Shown: one piece after another, positions 34,877-42,273 of the stretch | How positions within the stretch are numbered: position 1 is the first letter of the stretch | Layout: each line of letters opens with the position of its first letter | Origin: an uncultured Selenomonadales bacterium | GTDB lineage: Bacteria; Bacillota; Negativicutes; Selenomonadales; Selenomonadaceae | Assembly (NCBI GenBank): GCA_946407095.1 | Contig: CAMJMR010000002.1 | Location: 1 to 64,000 of the forward strand | DNA length: 64,000 nt | Reading direction: 5' to 3' | Notes under the pieces: model-generated | What the model saw: the letters and a program-made list of their open reading frames with translations, nothing else | Told to the model about the DNA's origin: nothing | The model's database searches: none | Translations under genes and position numbers: made by a program

Positions 34877-36037
34877 TCAAACGAATCTGCAAACGTGGTC
34901 AACCGCAACGTCGGAAAAGCCGTAAGCCTCCGCCTTCGTCAGCCGCCCGTTGCAGACGTCGTGAACTTTGCCAAGCAACAGCTCGCCCGCCTCGCCAATC
35001 GTCAACGTGCCGGCGATTATGCCGCTCAAGTCGACGTCGATGTTGTCTTCCATCCACGAATACGTTTTGGCGTTGGCAGTGACTTTCAGCACGGGGACAA
35101 TCGCATTGCCCGTGGGCGTGCCGCGTCCCGTCGTGAAGATTATCGCGTTGCAACCCGCCGCAACCATGCTCGTGACGGACGAAATGTCGTAGCCCGCCGT
35201 GTCCATGACAATGGCTCCGCGCTTCGTCGGGCGTTCGGCTTGATTGAGCACCTCGACAATCGGACGCGTGCCGCCCTTGCGAATGCAGCCCAAGCTTTTT
35301 TCGTCGATAGTCGAAAGTCCGCCGTCCTTATTGCCTGGCGTCGGTTGACCCGCGCGACAATCTTGTCCCGCCGCCTTCAAGTGCGCCTCGTAGTCCGCGC
35401 AGATTTGGATTATGCGGTTGTGAAGTTCGGGCGTAGCCGCTCGCCGCGCAAGGACGTGTTCGCCGCCAATCCATTCGATTGACTCGCTCATCAGCGTCGA
35501 CGCGCCCAAGTCGACAAGCTTATCGCTCAACTCGCCGACAGCAGGATTCGACGCGATGCCGCTTGTGGCGTCCGACCCGCCGCACTCGATGCCAAGCAAC
35601 AGCTCCGATATATCGCAAAGTTCTTTCTGCTGAAGAGCCGCCTCCGCCGCCAAGTCTCTCGCCGCGCGGACAGCCTTTTCAATCGTCTTGAGGGTGCCGC
35701 CCTCCTCTTGAATGCCGAACGACACGACGGGCTTGCTCGTCATTGCTTGAATCTTGCCGCGCAGTTTGGCATGGGGAACGGTCTCGCAGCCCAAGCCGAT
35801 AATCACGACGCCGAAGACGTTGGGATTGCACGCGAAGCCCGTCAAGATTTTTTGCGACAGCTCGGTATTGGCGGCGACGTCCGAACAGCCCGTGTTGAAA
35901 ATGATATTAACCGCGCCGCGCACTTGACTCGCCACGACACGCGCCGTCTCGCTGCCGCAAGCGCACGTCGGCAAAATCAAAACGTGATTGCGAATGCCTG
36001 CGCGGCCGTCACTGCGTTTGTAGCCCCAAAAATTCAT
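34877..36037 (-). CDS. UxaA-family dehydratase large subunit (altronate dehydratase type)
   Basis: The 386-residue protein matches the C-terminal domain of altronate/galactarate dehydratases and (R)-sulfolactate lyase: FWGYKRSDGRAGIRNHVLILP, GLGCETVP, GIECGGSDATSGIASNPAVG, TTGRGTPTG. The Cys residues in these motifs are those that hold the iron centre in the family. The small subunit is the adjacent gene. No uronate pathway genes (uxaB, kdgK, kdgA) are in the window, so the sugar-acid substrate is open. Confidence 0.88.
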   Translation of the reverse strand: MNFWGYKRSDGRAGIRNHVLILPTCACGSETARVVASQVRGAVNIIFNTGCSDVAANTELSQKILTGFACNPNVFGVVIIGLGCETVPHAKLRGKIQAMTSKPVVSFGIQEEGGTLKTIEKAVRAARDLAAEAALQQKELCDISELLLGIECGGSDATSGIASNPAVGELSDKLVDLGASTLMSESIEWIGGEHVLARRAATPELHNRIIQICADYEAHLKAAGQDCRAGQPTPGNKDGGLSTIDEKSLGCIRKGGTRPIVEVLNQAERPTKRGAIVMDTAGYDISSVTSMVAAGCNAIIFTTGRGTPTGNAIVPVLKVTANAKTYSWMEDNIDVDLSGIIAGTLTIGEAGELLLGKVHDVCNGRLTKAEAYGFSDVAVDHVCRFV

Positions 36038-36046
36038 GATATCGCC

Positions 36047-36331
36047 TCAAATCAATTCGCTGTTATAATCGCGGGGGACGCTGAAAATATTTTCGTGCGA
36101 AACCCACACGCCCTCGGCAATGTCAGCGGACGCCTCGCCGATGACTTCGCCGTACTTGAAAACCTTATCGCCCTTGCCTATGGCTCGGAGCGCGACCTTG
36201 TGCCAAACGGGAATGTCCTCGGCGCAAATAATTTCGCCGCCGCCCAAAATTTTAATGGTATCGCCCTTGCTTGCGGCGGCAGTGCATGTGGCGACGTTGT
36301 CCTTGGCGTCGAGTAAAATGGCGTTCGTCAA
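36047..36331 (-). CDS. UxaA-family dehydratase small subunit (SAF domain)
   Basis: The 94-residue protein is the SAF-like N-terminal domain of altronate dehydratase as a separate chain, with DNVATC, IPVWHKVALRAIGKGDKVFKYGEVIG. The split into two genes resembles SuyAB as well as many UxaA pairs. The start is TTG at 36331 with AAAGGAAG upstream. Nine bases separate it from the large subunit gene. Confidence 0.85.
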   Translation of the reverse strand: MTNAILLDAKDNVATCTAAASKGDTIKILGGGEIICAEDIPVWHKVALRAIGKGDKVFKYGEVIGEASADIAEGVWVSHENIFSVPRDYNSELI

Positions 36332-36378
36332 AATGATTCGCTTCCTTTCGTTGTTGGTAAAGTGTCACGTTGCGGGCT

Positions 36379-36405
36379 AAAAAAAAACCGGACGCAATGT
36401 CCGGC
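36379..36405 (-). terminator. Terminator after nusB
   Basis: On the minus strand a perfect CCGGAC/GTCCGG stem with loop ATTGC is followed by nine T residues. Confidence 0.9.
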
Positions 36406-36414
36406 AGGAAAAGT

Positions 36415-36837
36415 TCACTTTGAAATTGCCTCCAGTATGCCGTTTACGAATCGCCCCGAATCGTCGGTGCCGTATCTCTTCGCCAGCTCCACCGCCTCGT
36501 TTATGGCGATATTCTTCGGAAGCGGCGGCTCGACGAATTTCATTTCGTAAACTGCCAGCCGCAGAATATTTCTGTCCGCCGCCATAATTCGCGCCAACTG
36601 CCAGCCCTGCTTTAAATGCGCCGTTATAAGTTCGTCAATTTCTGCCAAGTGCGCCCGCGTTCCTTTGACCGATTCCTCAATGAAAGCAAAATCTTTTCGG
36701 CTGGTCAATTTCGGCTCGTCGTCGTACATCGTTTGAATCGCCAAGTCTTCGTAAGCCTCGCGGTCGGTCTCCTCGAAATTAAAATCCAGCTGAAACAACG
36801 CCTTGAACGCTGCCTCGCGTGCCAATCTGCGGCTCAT
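36415..36837 (-). CDS. nusB: Transcription antitermination protein NusB
   Basis: NusB with NusE promotes rRNA transcription antitermination. The 140-residue protein begins MSRRLAREAAFKALFQLDF and has ADRNILRLAVYEM and NIAINEAVELAKRYGTDDSGRFVNGIL. The start at 36837 is chosen over an upstream frame because it matches the family. It closes the asp23/amaP operon, the order usual in Firmicutes. Confidence 0.95.
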   Translation of the reverse strand: MSRRLAREAAFKALFQLDFNFEETDREAYEDLAIQTMYDDEPKLTSRKDFAFIEESVKGTRAHLAEIDELITAHLKQGWQLARIMAADRNILRLAVYEMKFVEPPLPKNIAINEAVELAKRYGTDDSGRFVNGILEAISK

Positions 36838-36863
36838 AATCTTTGTCCTTTGTCCTAAAAAAT

Positions 36864-37115
36864 TTACCAACGTTGAATTTTTTCCGGTAAAATCTCATCG
36901 AGTTTCCTGAGAATTTTTTCAATCAAATCGTCCTTGCTGTCGAAACGCGACCCGACGAACAGCCCGACAGTCCCGCACAAAAGGATGAACAGCGTGTTGA
37001 AGAAGCCGATAAGCAAAATCGCGCCGCCCGTGATTAGTCCCGTGATGAATCCGATTTTCCGCGTGCGGTGCGATTCAAAGAGGTCGATAACGAAATTTTT
37101 TATTGCCTCCAACAT
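36864..37115 (-). CDS. DUF2273 small membrane protein
   Basis: The 83-residue protein has two membrane helices (IGFITGLITGGAILLIGFFNTLFILLCGTVGLFVGSRF) and a short acidic tail, as in DUF2273 proteins that accompany Asp23/AmaP genes. GGTGAGG precedes the ATG at 37115; a GTG at 37124 is possible. Role presumably in the alkaline-shock membrane complex (inference from context). Confidence 0.85.
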   Translation of the reverse strand: MLEAIKNFVIDLFESHRTRKIGFITGLITGGAILLIGFFNTLFILLCGTVGLFVGSRFDSKDDLIEKILRKLDEILPEKIQRW

Positions 37116-37127
37116 GTTCCTCACCGC

Positions 37128-37535
37128 CTACCTGACGCGCCGCCTTTTGGTTTCGACTTGCGCGATTTGTTTGACTTTGACATCGACCGGCACATAGAAG
37201 TCCAGTTGCAGGAAGTCTTTGAATGCGCCGTTAATGGCTTTGTCGGCCGCCTCGCTGATTCGCGGCGCGGAATAGCCTTCAAGCAAGCTCGCCGTCAAGC
37301 TGATTTTGAGCGGATTGGCGTCGGTGTACTTTTCGACCGCAAGTTGGGATTCGCCAATGCCTTTGACCGATTGAAGAGCCCGCTCCGCGATTTTCTGGAC
37401 TACTGCGAATTCCACGCGCACAAGCCCGAAGTCCGTTTTCTTCAACAAAAATTCTCCGCTGCTCGTGCGCACCGTCGGCAATGTCACGACCTTTTTGGTT
37501 TTCTGCAAAAAATTTTTTATAAGATTTCCAAACAT
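37128..37535 (-). CDS. Asp23/Gls24-like protein, AmaP-related
   Basis: The 135-residue protein has the Asp23-like pattern LQSVKGIGESQLAVEKY, SLLEGYSAPRISEAADKAI and a conserved YVPVDVKVKQI end. It is close in sequence to the C-terminal part of the neighbouring AmaP-like gene, so the pair may stem from a duplication. It lacks membrane helices but has a basic end. Confidence 0.75.
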   Translation of the reverse strand: MFGNLIKNFLQKTKKVVTLPTVRTSSGEFLLKKTDFGLVRVEFAVVQKIAERALQSVKGIGESQLAVEKYTDANPLKISLTASLLEGYSAPRISEAADKAINGAFKDFLQLDFYVPVDVKVKQIAQVETKRRRVR

Positions 37536-37544
37536 GTCGGCACC

Positions 37545-38114
37545 TCAAACGACGCGCTTATCGCGCTCGGTAATGGCATGAGTAATTTCGGTTACTTTGA
37601 CTTCGACGGGTACGCTTTGAAGTTCAAGAGCCGTCCTCAAGGCGTCGTCAACGGCGGCAACTGCCGTTTCGCTGACACGCGGCGCGGAATAGCCTTGACC
37701 CAGCACGATAACCAGCTGAATTTTAATCGGCATCTCTCCGCTTTGACGGTAGACGGTTGCATGAGCCTCCCGCACGCCGTTCACCGTAATTGCCGCCCGT
37801 TCGACGACTTCCACAATCGCGGGAACCGTGACTTTGACATCGCCCGACTTGCCTTTTTCCAGATGAACATCACCCGAGGCGACCGAAAGCCCTTTGCCTC
37901 CGCTCCGAGCGAATACGCCCGTCAAGAGAATCAAACTTGCGACCGCCATGCCCGCCAGTACCGCCAATGTTTCTTCGCGCGCGATTATGAAATTCAATTC
38001 GTTTTGCCAAAGCTGCGTCGGGATGAAGTGCAGGCACACGCCCGCGCACACGACCAACGCCGCCAAGACTATCAGGACGTAAAAAAGTAGTATAAGGCGA
38101 CGAATTATCCCCAT
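37545..38114 (-). CDS. amaP: Alkaline shock response membrane anchor protein AmaP
   Basis: The 189-residue protein has two N-terminal membrane helices (LILLFYVLIVLAALVVCAGV and AVLAGMAVASLILLTGVFA) and a C-terminal Asp23-like domain with VNGVREAHATVYRQ and GYSAPRVSETAVAAVDDAL. In Staphylococcus AmaP anchors Asp23 to the membrane. It lies between two Asp23-like genes. Confidence 0.85.
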   Translation of the reverse strand: MGIIRRLILLFYVLIVLAALVVCAGVCLHFIPTQLWQNELNFIIAREETLAVLAGMAVASLILLTGVFARSGGKGLSVASGDVHLEKGKSGDVKVTVPAIVEVVERAAITVNGVREAHATVYRQSGEMPIKIQLVIVLGQGYSAPRVSETAVAAVDDALRTALELQSVPVEVKVTEITHAITERDKRVV

Positions 38115-38157
38115 AAAACTTTTTCACCTCCTGACGTTTTAAAACTGCGTGATTGCA

Positions 38158-38559
38158 TCAATGGACGCGGGTGTCGTCTTCCTGCTTTTCTTCTTCGGGG
38201 AAGCTGACGCCTTGCACGTGAACATTGACTTCGACGACCGAAAGACCCGTCATGTTTTCGATTGCCTTCTTGATGTTCTCTTGAGCCGCAAGCGCAACGT
38301 CGGGGATTCTTGCGCCGTATTTGACGATGATGAACAAATCGACTGCCGCCTCGCGTTCGCCGACTTCGACTTTGACGCCCTTGGAAAAGTTTTTGCGTCC
38401 GAGCATCTCCGCTATGCCGCCGACTACACCGCCGCTCATGCCCGCTATGCCGTCAATCTCTGTGGCCGCAAGACCCGCGATGATACTTACTACCTCGTCT
38501 GCAATTTTAATCGCTCCGAGTCCGGTATCGCTTTTCACCAAATCTTTTTCTTCCGCCAT
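38158..38559 (-). CDS. Asp23/Gls24 family envelope stress protein
   Basis: The 133-residue protein shows the full Asp23 pattern: GAIKIADEVVSIIAGLAATEIDGIAGMSGG, VEVGEREAAVDLFIIVKYG, IPDVALAAQENIKKAIENMTGLSVVEVNVHVQGV. Asp23 coats the membrane through AmaP and is linked to cell-envelope homeostasis. It is the first gene of the operon with a GAGGAGG site. A dyad GTGAC-AGTC-GTCAC lies at 38585-38598, 26 bases upstream of the ATG. Confidence 0.92.
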   Translation of the reverse strand: MAEEKDLVKSDTGLGAIKIADEVVSIIAGLAATEIDGIAGMSGGVVGGIAEMLGRKNFSKGVKVEVGEREAAVDLFIIVKYGARIPDVALAAQENIKKAIENMTGLSVVEVNVHVQGVSFPEEEKQEDDTRVH

Positions 38560-38584
38560 TGCGAAAAACCTCCTCTATTAACCT

Positions 38585-38598
38585 GTGACAGTCGTCAC
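38585..38598. promoter_or_regulatory. Perfect dyad upstream of asp23, possible operator
   Basis: GTGAC-AGTC-GTCAC resembles Crp/Fnr-type half-sites (TGTGA). It sits in the 5' region of the asp23 operon. Regulator unknown. Confidence 0.3.
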
Positions 38599-38689
38599 GT
38601 TTCTCCTGATTATTCGCCGCCCTTGACGATTCCCCTGCCGCCGCCGAAAATTTCTGCCCGCTTACGGGAATGGGAGGGGTTGATTTTGA

Positions 38690-38815
38690 TTCGGCACCCG
38701 CTTTAAAAGTAAGGGAACAGCAAGGGCGCGGCGATTCCCCTTCAGCTTTCGACAAGTTTCAACGTGTTATCTGGGTCAAGCTTCAAGCTTGCGCCCGTGT
38801 ATTGGTCAAGAAAAA
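38690..38815 (+). repeat. Degenerate palindromic repeat next to the IS3 element
   Basis: CCCGCTTTAAAAGTAAGGGAACAG (38697-38720) has lost part of its right arm. It is followed by the GCGCGGCG..CCCCTTCAGC..TTTCGACAAGTTTCAACG.G.TATCTGGGTCAAGC block also seen near 11825-11890 and 22480-22560. No gene. Confidence 0.6.
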
Positions 38816-38830
38816 TTGTAACAAGAAAGG

Positions 38831-39468
38831 CTATAACGAACGTTTCTGAAAAGGCGTCAAATTATCATTGAAAGAATGAGGACGAACGTGATTGTAAAAA
38901 ACGTAGACAAATTCATCTATGGCTTTGTACAACTGCTCCTTGGAGTGAAAATTATAAAGATAAATGAGTTCGGTCTTTAAGGTGTTGAAAAAGCGTTCCA
39001 TGGGAGAATTGTCGTAAGGACAAGCGGCGCGGCTCATACTCTGAATCACGCCGACCGAGTTGCAGAAAGAAGTGAATTCGTGAGAAGTAAATTGTGCACC
39101 CTGATCCGAATGTAAAATCAATCCGGATATTTTTTTCGGCTGAAGCCGTAATGCGTCCTTTAAAGTACGAATAGCCAAAGAAGCGGTCCTCTTCGAGTCG
39201 GTAAGGCTGGCGACCACACTCCTGTCGTACAAATCGATTATCGAACAGTTGTCCATTTTGTATTCTTGCGGCGCACTACAGAGCGAAGTTGAAGTTCAGT
39301 GTTCATGTATTTGTTTTTCATTTTTCTGTAGCCGTCAATGCCGTTATGTGAGTGATAGATTTCTTCGATTTGAGCAAGTATGTGCTTTTTTTCCGAATGG
39401 TATTTTGCTTTGCGATTTTTCAAGAAGTTGTAATAAGCATTGGGATAAACATTGCATTTTTCGAGCAA
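38831..39468 (-). pseudogene. IS3-family OrfB, internally deleted
   Basis: The N-terminal part (39468-39238; ILAQIEEIYHSHNGIDGYRKM) and the C-terminal part (39256-38831; DNCSIIDLYDRSVVASL, LILHSDQGAQFTS, YDNSPMERFFNTLKTE) are in different frames and about 90 residues of the usual middle, including the first catalytic Asp region, are missing. The second Asp (HSDQG) and the Glu region remain. The protein cannot be active. Confidence 0.85.
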
Positions 39469-39518
39469 CCAGCGTAATCCGAATGCTTTTTTGTTTGCCG
39501 AGATGAAGTGGTAGATTT

Positions 39519-39782
39519 CTACTGTATTTCCTTTGCAAAGAATGCATTTTCCTTTTCGAGTTCTTGCAGCCGGTTACGCAGCCTACGAATTTCCTGCATA
39601 ATTTCTGAATCCTTTTGAGCAGACGGGCTGGTTTGGCATTCTTTGCTGAACTCTCTGCACCATTTGGAAATACTTGCTTTGGAAACACCGAATTCATCAA
39701 TGAGACTTTTGTAGGTGCGACCTTCCTGAAGGTGAAGGCGTACTATGTTCTTTCGGAATTCTTCGTTGTAAATCTGTGGCAT
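39519..39782 (-). CDS. IS3-family transposase OrfA
   Basis: The 87-residue HTH protein (YNEEFRKNIVRLHLQEGRTYKSLIDEFGVSKASISKWCREF) followed by a leucine-zipper stretch (IRRLRNRLQELEKENAFFAKE) is a typical OrfA of the IS150/IS3 type. GGAGGAGAGGAAAA precedes the ATG. Confidence 0.85.
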   Translation of the reverse strand: MPQIYNEEFRKNIVRLHLQEGRTYKSLIDEFGVSKASISKWCREFSKECQTSPSAQKDSEIMQEIRRLRNRLQELEKENAFFAKEIQ

Positions 39783-39841
39783 TTTTCCTCTCCTCCTATT
39801 TAGCCACTTCCGTTACAACTTTACTTTATCACAACAGCCTT

Positions 39842-39950
39842 TATCCTTCAGCGCAAGGCAACGACCACAGACGCGATTTGTGCCAGCCGTCGTCCAGACC
39901 ATTTCAGTTCGGCTATTTCTTTTGGCTCTATCGTGATTGTCATTTCATTC
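39842..39950 (-). pseudogene. Remnant of a third MuF-type head protein cassette
   Basis: On the minus strand the bases read MVWTTAGTNRVCGRCLALKDK, the cysteine knuckle segment of the MuF-type protein at 42274-43794, then stop at the IS3 end. Upstream it is fused out of frame to a short phage-gene start (MTITIEPKEIAEL) preceded by CCTGAGGAGTGA, the same leader string that occurs near 42008. It shows that a further cassette existed here before the IS insertion. Confidence 0.75.
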
Positions 39951-40002
39951 ACTCCTCAGGCGTCACTCGTTGTGGCGTCTTTTTTTTCATAACGGCTTAA
40001 CT

Positions 40003-40251
40003 TTATTCAAAGTATGGGATTAAGTCAAAATCAGATTCAACGTAAAGGCAACCGATATTATAATCATTGCTAACGACAAAATCACCGTCCGTGTGGTGAT
40101 AAGTTTGATATGAGCTGCCGTCCACGTCTTCCAAAATATTTTCTTTGCGAATTTCAGGGAATTTCTTTTCAAAGGCGGCGCATTGTTTCTGAAAGAGTTC
40201 ATCGTCGGGCTGGTCACAAATCATATATTCAAAATTGAATCTCTTTGCCAT
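40003..40251 (-). CDS. Candidate immunity protein of the orphan cassette
   Basis: I do not recognise this 82-residue acidic protein (AKRFNFEYMICDQPDDELFQKQC, YIESDFDLIPYF-like end). It begins eight bases before the previous stop region with GGAGTGAGG as ribosome site and follows directly the alternative toxin-like tail, the position of an immunity gene in polymorphic toxin cassettes. Function is inferred from position only. Confidence 0.55.
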   Translation of the reverse strand: MAKRFNFEYMICDQPDDELFQKQCAAFEKKFPEIRKENILEDVDGSSYQTYHHTDGDFVVSNDYNIGCLYVESDFDLIPYFE

Positions 40252-40256
40252 AATCC

Positions 40257-40946
40257 TCACTCCAAATTAAATTTTCGATTGACTTTCGGATTAGATTTTA
40301 TAGCAGTCCGGTAAATGTCCGCAATTGCTTCTTCACGCGTCAAGCCTTTTCTGTTCATTTTATCTGCAATAGTTTCTTCCCAAGTTTTATTCGGATGTTT
40401 TGCGTCAAGTTCACGACGTTTCTCTTGGTCAGCCATAAGTTCACGCGCTTGTGTTCGATATTTGTTGCGGAGCTCAAATGCTTGGCGGGCTTTCTCTTCC
40501 ATTGATAACGACGAATCAATTTGTTCGTGAATTTTATCGTCATGATAAACGTACCATTTCCGAACAGTCAAGTCATAAAGCTTGCCGATATAATCTTTTA
40601 AGTCATTAAAGTCTTTGCTTTCAATATCTTGCGGCTCATTTGTCGGCTTTGGAGGTAGAGAAATAATTTCTGTGGCAACAGCTGCGCCTGCAGGGATTAA
40701 GGGTGAACTAGGAGCGGAGGTTGGTTTGGCTGTCGGTCGCGGCTTGTCTCCAACTTCATTGTACATTATCGCACAGCGGCAGCGCGGGTGCAACGGCGGC
40801 AAGGTTACGCCGCTCTCGTCTGTGTGACCAACGACTTTATCCTTCAGCGCAAGGCAACGACTGCACACGCGATTCGTGCCCGCCGTCGTCCAGACCATTT
40901 CGCAACGACCCATTAATCTGTCGGAAATGGCTTGACTTACGCCCAT
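40257..40946 (-). CDS. Orphan MuF-type cassette: head-protein segment plus alternative toxin-like C-terminus
   Basis: The first 65 residues (GRCEMVWTTAGTNRVC, then SRCLALKDKVVGHTDES, up to CAIMYNEV) are almost identical to residues 221-284 of the MuF-type protein at 42274-43794; after YNEV the sequences diverge completely. The unique 165-residue tail is Lys/Glu-rich with KARQAFELRNKYRTQARELM and a motif TWEETIADKMNRKGLTREEAIADIY; I do not recognise it but it has the look of a polymorphic toxin tip. Without the N-terminal part it is probably silent until recombined onto the full gene. The gene begins at an ATG within the shared block with no good ribosome site. Confidence 0.7.
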   Translation of the reverse strand: MGVSQAISDRLMGRCEMVWTTAGTNRVCSRCLALKDKVVGHTDESGVTLPPLHPRCRCAIMYNEVGDKPRPTAKPTSAPSSPLIPAGAAVATEIISLPPKPTNEPQDIESKDFNDLKDYIGKLYDLTVRKWYVYHDDKIHEQIDSSLSMEEKARQAFELRNKYRTQARELMADQEKRRELDAKHPNKTWEETIADKMNRKGLTREEAIADIYRTAIKSNPKVNRKFNLE

Positions 40947-41016
40947 GTGCGCCCCACTATGTAATTCAAGACGTCATATCAATTTACCCCACAAAAAAAC
41001 GCCCGCAGGCGTCAAA

Positions 41017-41475
41017 TTATTTTTTGCTTAAAGAGAATTTATGTTCAGCATCGTACCATATCACCCGAAACGTCGGAGTATCGGTTTCACGAATCCCAAT
41101 AACACGGAGCTTGTTGCTGAATGCGAATGAAAATATTTGGTCAGTCAAATCTTCCAGTTTTTTCGCGGCAATTCTCTCTGTGGCTTCCTTGGATAAAGAA
41201 TCAGACGAAAGAAAATGTTGCTTAGATTTTCCGTTATCGTGCGTTTGTTTAATAATTTCTGCCCAAGTCATGGTTGATAATGAAATTACCTTTTGCAAAA
41301 AGTTCTTTGCGTCAAAATCAGCGCGAGCAGGGTCGAATTTGAATTTGCCGTCTCTGTCAACGTCCTTGAAGGTCCAGACCGGATATTCTCTATCGTTCGA
41401 GTTTGGGATTTTGGCTGTTTCTTTTTGATATTGCCGAGAATCTTTCCGAGTGTTTTTTGTGCGTTTTTGTCCCAT
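41017..41475 (-). CDS. Probable toxin partner of the Panacea-domain antitoxin
   Basis: The 152-residue protein begins MGQKRTKNTRKDSRQYQKE and has YPVWTFKDVDRDGKFKFDP and a C-terminal RVIGIRETDTPTFRVIWYD. Proteins of this shape are often found directly beside Panacea (DUF4065/SocA-like) antitoxins. It starts immediately after the antitoxin stop (no gap), so the pair is a bicistronic unit. Mode of action not evident. Confidence 0.65.
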   Translation of the reverse strand: MGQKRTKNTRKDSRQYQKETAKIPNSNDREYPVWTFKDVDRDGKFKFDPARADFDAKNFLQKVISLSTMTWAEIIKQTHDNGKSKQHFLSSDSLSKEATERIAAKKLEDLTDQIFSFAFSNKLRVIGIRETDTPTFRVIWYDAEHKFSLSKK

Positions 41476-41910
41476 TTAAATGAGGTTCCCGTAATATTCG
41501 CCCATGCTTTCGACAGAGATTATTGCATCAGAATTTTCCAACGGCGACAAATTACCGCGAGCTTTTTTCCAAGGCAGTTCCGAATGCGTCTGACTGCTTA
41601 ATTCAAATGGTTGCATTGTCCCGTAATCTTTCAGCACTACGTCAACGGATTCTTTTTCGTCAGCGGTAAGGTTGGCGGAGTTACCCTTTATCGCGTCGGC
41701 GTCTACCATGAACTTGCCTTTATGGGCATTAAACAATTCAGGGCAAACAGGACCGTTGCGCCACGCTTGAAAGTCTTCTTCGATAAGGCGTTCGTCTGTC
41801 CATGTGTAATGCCATGCTTGCGAGTAGTAACACAGCTTTTGCAACTTCCACGTGCTCATCTTGCCTTGCTTTTCGAGGATATACTTCGCTACGTCAAACA
41901 CCGTCGCCAT
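41476..41910 (-). CDS. Panacea-domain (SocA-like, DUF4065) antitoxin
   Basis: The 144-residue protein has the Panacea signature FDVAKYILEKQG...LQKLCYYSQAWHYTW and FQAWRNGPVCPELFNAHKG. This domain is known to neutralise many unrelated toxins. AGGGGGAATTCTT precedes the ATG. The pair sits between two MuF-type toxin cassettes, suggesting insertion of a toxin-antitoxin module into the array. Confidence 0.85.
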   Translation of the reverse strand: MATVFDVAKYILEKQGKMSTWKLQKLCYYSQAWHYTWTDERLIEEDFQAWRNGPVCPELFNAHKGKFMVDADAIKGNSANLTADEKESVDVVLKDYGTMQPFELSSQTHSELPWKKARGNLSPLENSDAIISVESMGEYYGNLI

Positions 41911-42040
41911 AAGAATTCCCCCTTGACCAAGAAACTAAAAACTTTGGTGCGATATTCCCTGCACCGAGCGAAATCCCTTTTGCCCAAACGAAAAATTTCA
42001 TTCACTCCTCAGGCGTCACGAAAGTGGCGTTTTTTTTTGT

Positions 42041-42268
42041 TTATATGGGTAGGTTTACTGATTTAGCAGATTTAAGAAGCCCAGGCTCATCGGGAGGAAA
42101 AAAATATCCTATTTCGCCAGTAGCTTTGTAACAACACCAAACAATACTCGAAAGCGTATTTTCCTCAAAATCAAAGCCTAAAACCCAACGGTCGTCACAT
42201 TCACCCATCCATACGACTTTTCCGCCGATTTCTTTTTCTGCTTTTTCAACAATTTCTTTTAGCGGCAT
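42041..42268 (-). CDS. Candidate immunity protein for the papain-like MuF toxin
   Basis: The 75-residue protein (MPLKEIVEKAEKEIGGKVVWMGE, WVLGFDFEENTLSSIVWCCY, GYFFPPDEPGLL) starts within the end of the toxin gene (stop at 42274, ATG at 42268 after AAGGAGTGAATTTA). Small acidic proteins in this position neutralise the upstream toxin in polymorphic systems; the assignment is by position and size only. Confidence 0.6.
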   Translation of the reverse strand: MPLKEIVEKAEKEIGGKVVWMGECDDRWVLGFDFEENTLSSIVWCCYKATGEIGYFFPPDEPGLLKSAKSVNLPI

Positions 42269-42273
42269 TAAAT

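Larger units (their letters stand above)
38816..39818 (-). mobile_element. IS3-family element with internal deletion
   Basis: Imperfect terminal inverted repeats TTGTAAC(AA)GAAAGGCTA at the left end and TTGTAAC(GG)AAGTGGCTA at the right. Inside are an OrfA and a broken OrfB on the minus strand. At about 1,000 bp it is shorter than the 1.2-1.5 kb normal for the family. No target duplication is visible. Its right end lies within a remnant of a MuF-type cassette. Confidence 0.8.

Noticed and set aside
38580..38815. tRNA or small RNA gene upstream of the asp23 operon
   Set aside because: No cloverleaf or clear promoter-terminator pair could be drawn; the region is mostly degenerate repeat.
39956..39985. 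Possible CRISPR-like or attachment repeats from the shared GGCGTCAC strings near 39956 and 42010
   Set aside because: Only two copies, each part of a hairpin with T run and a phage leader; no regular spacing.
41900..42013. 35-codon frame MKFFVWAKGISLG.. upstream of the Panacea antitoxin
   Set aside because: It overlaps the antitoxin start and is likely leftover sequence after a phage leader; no support as a gene.
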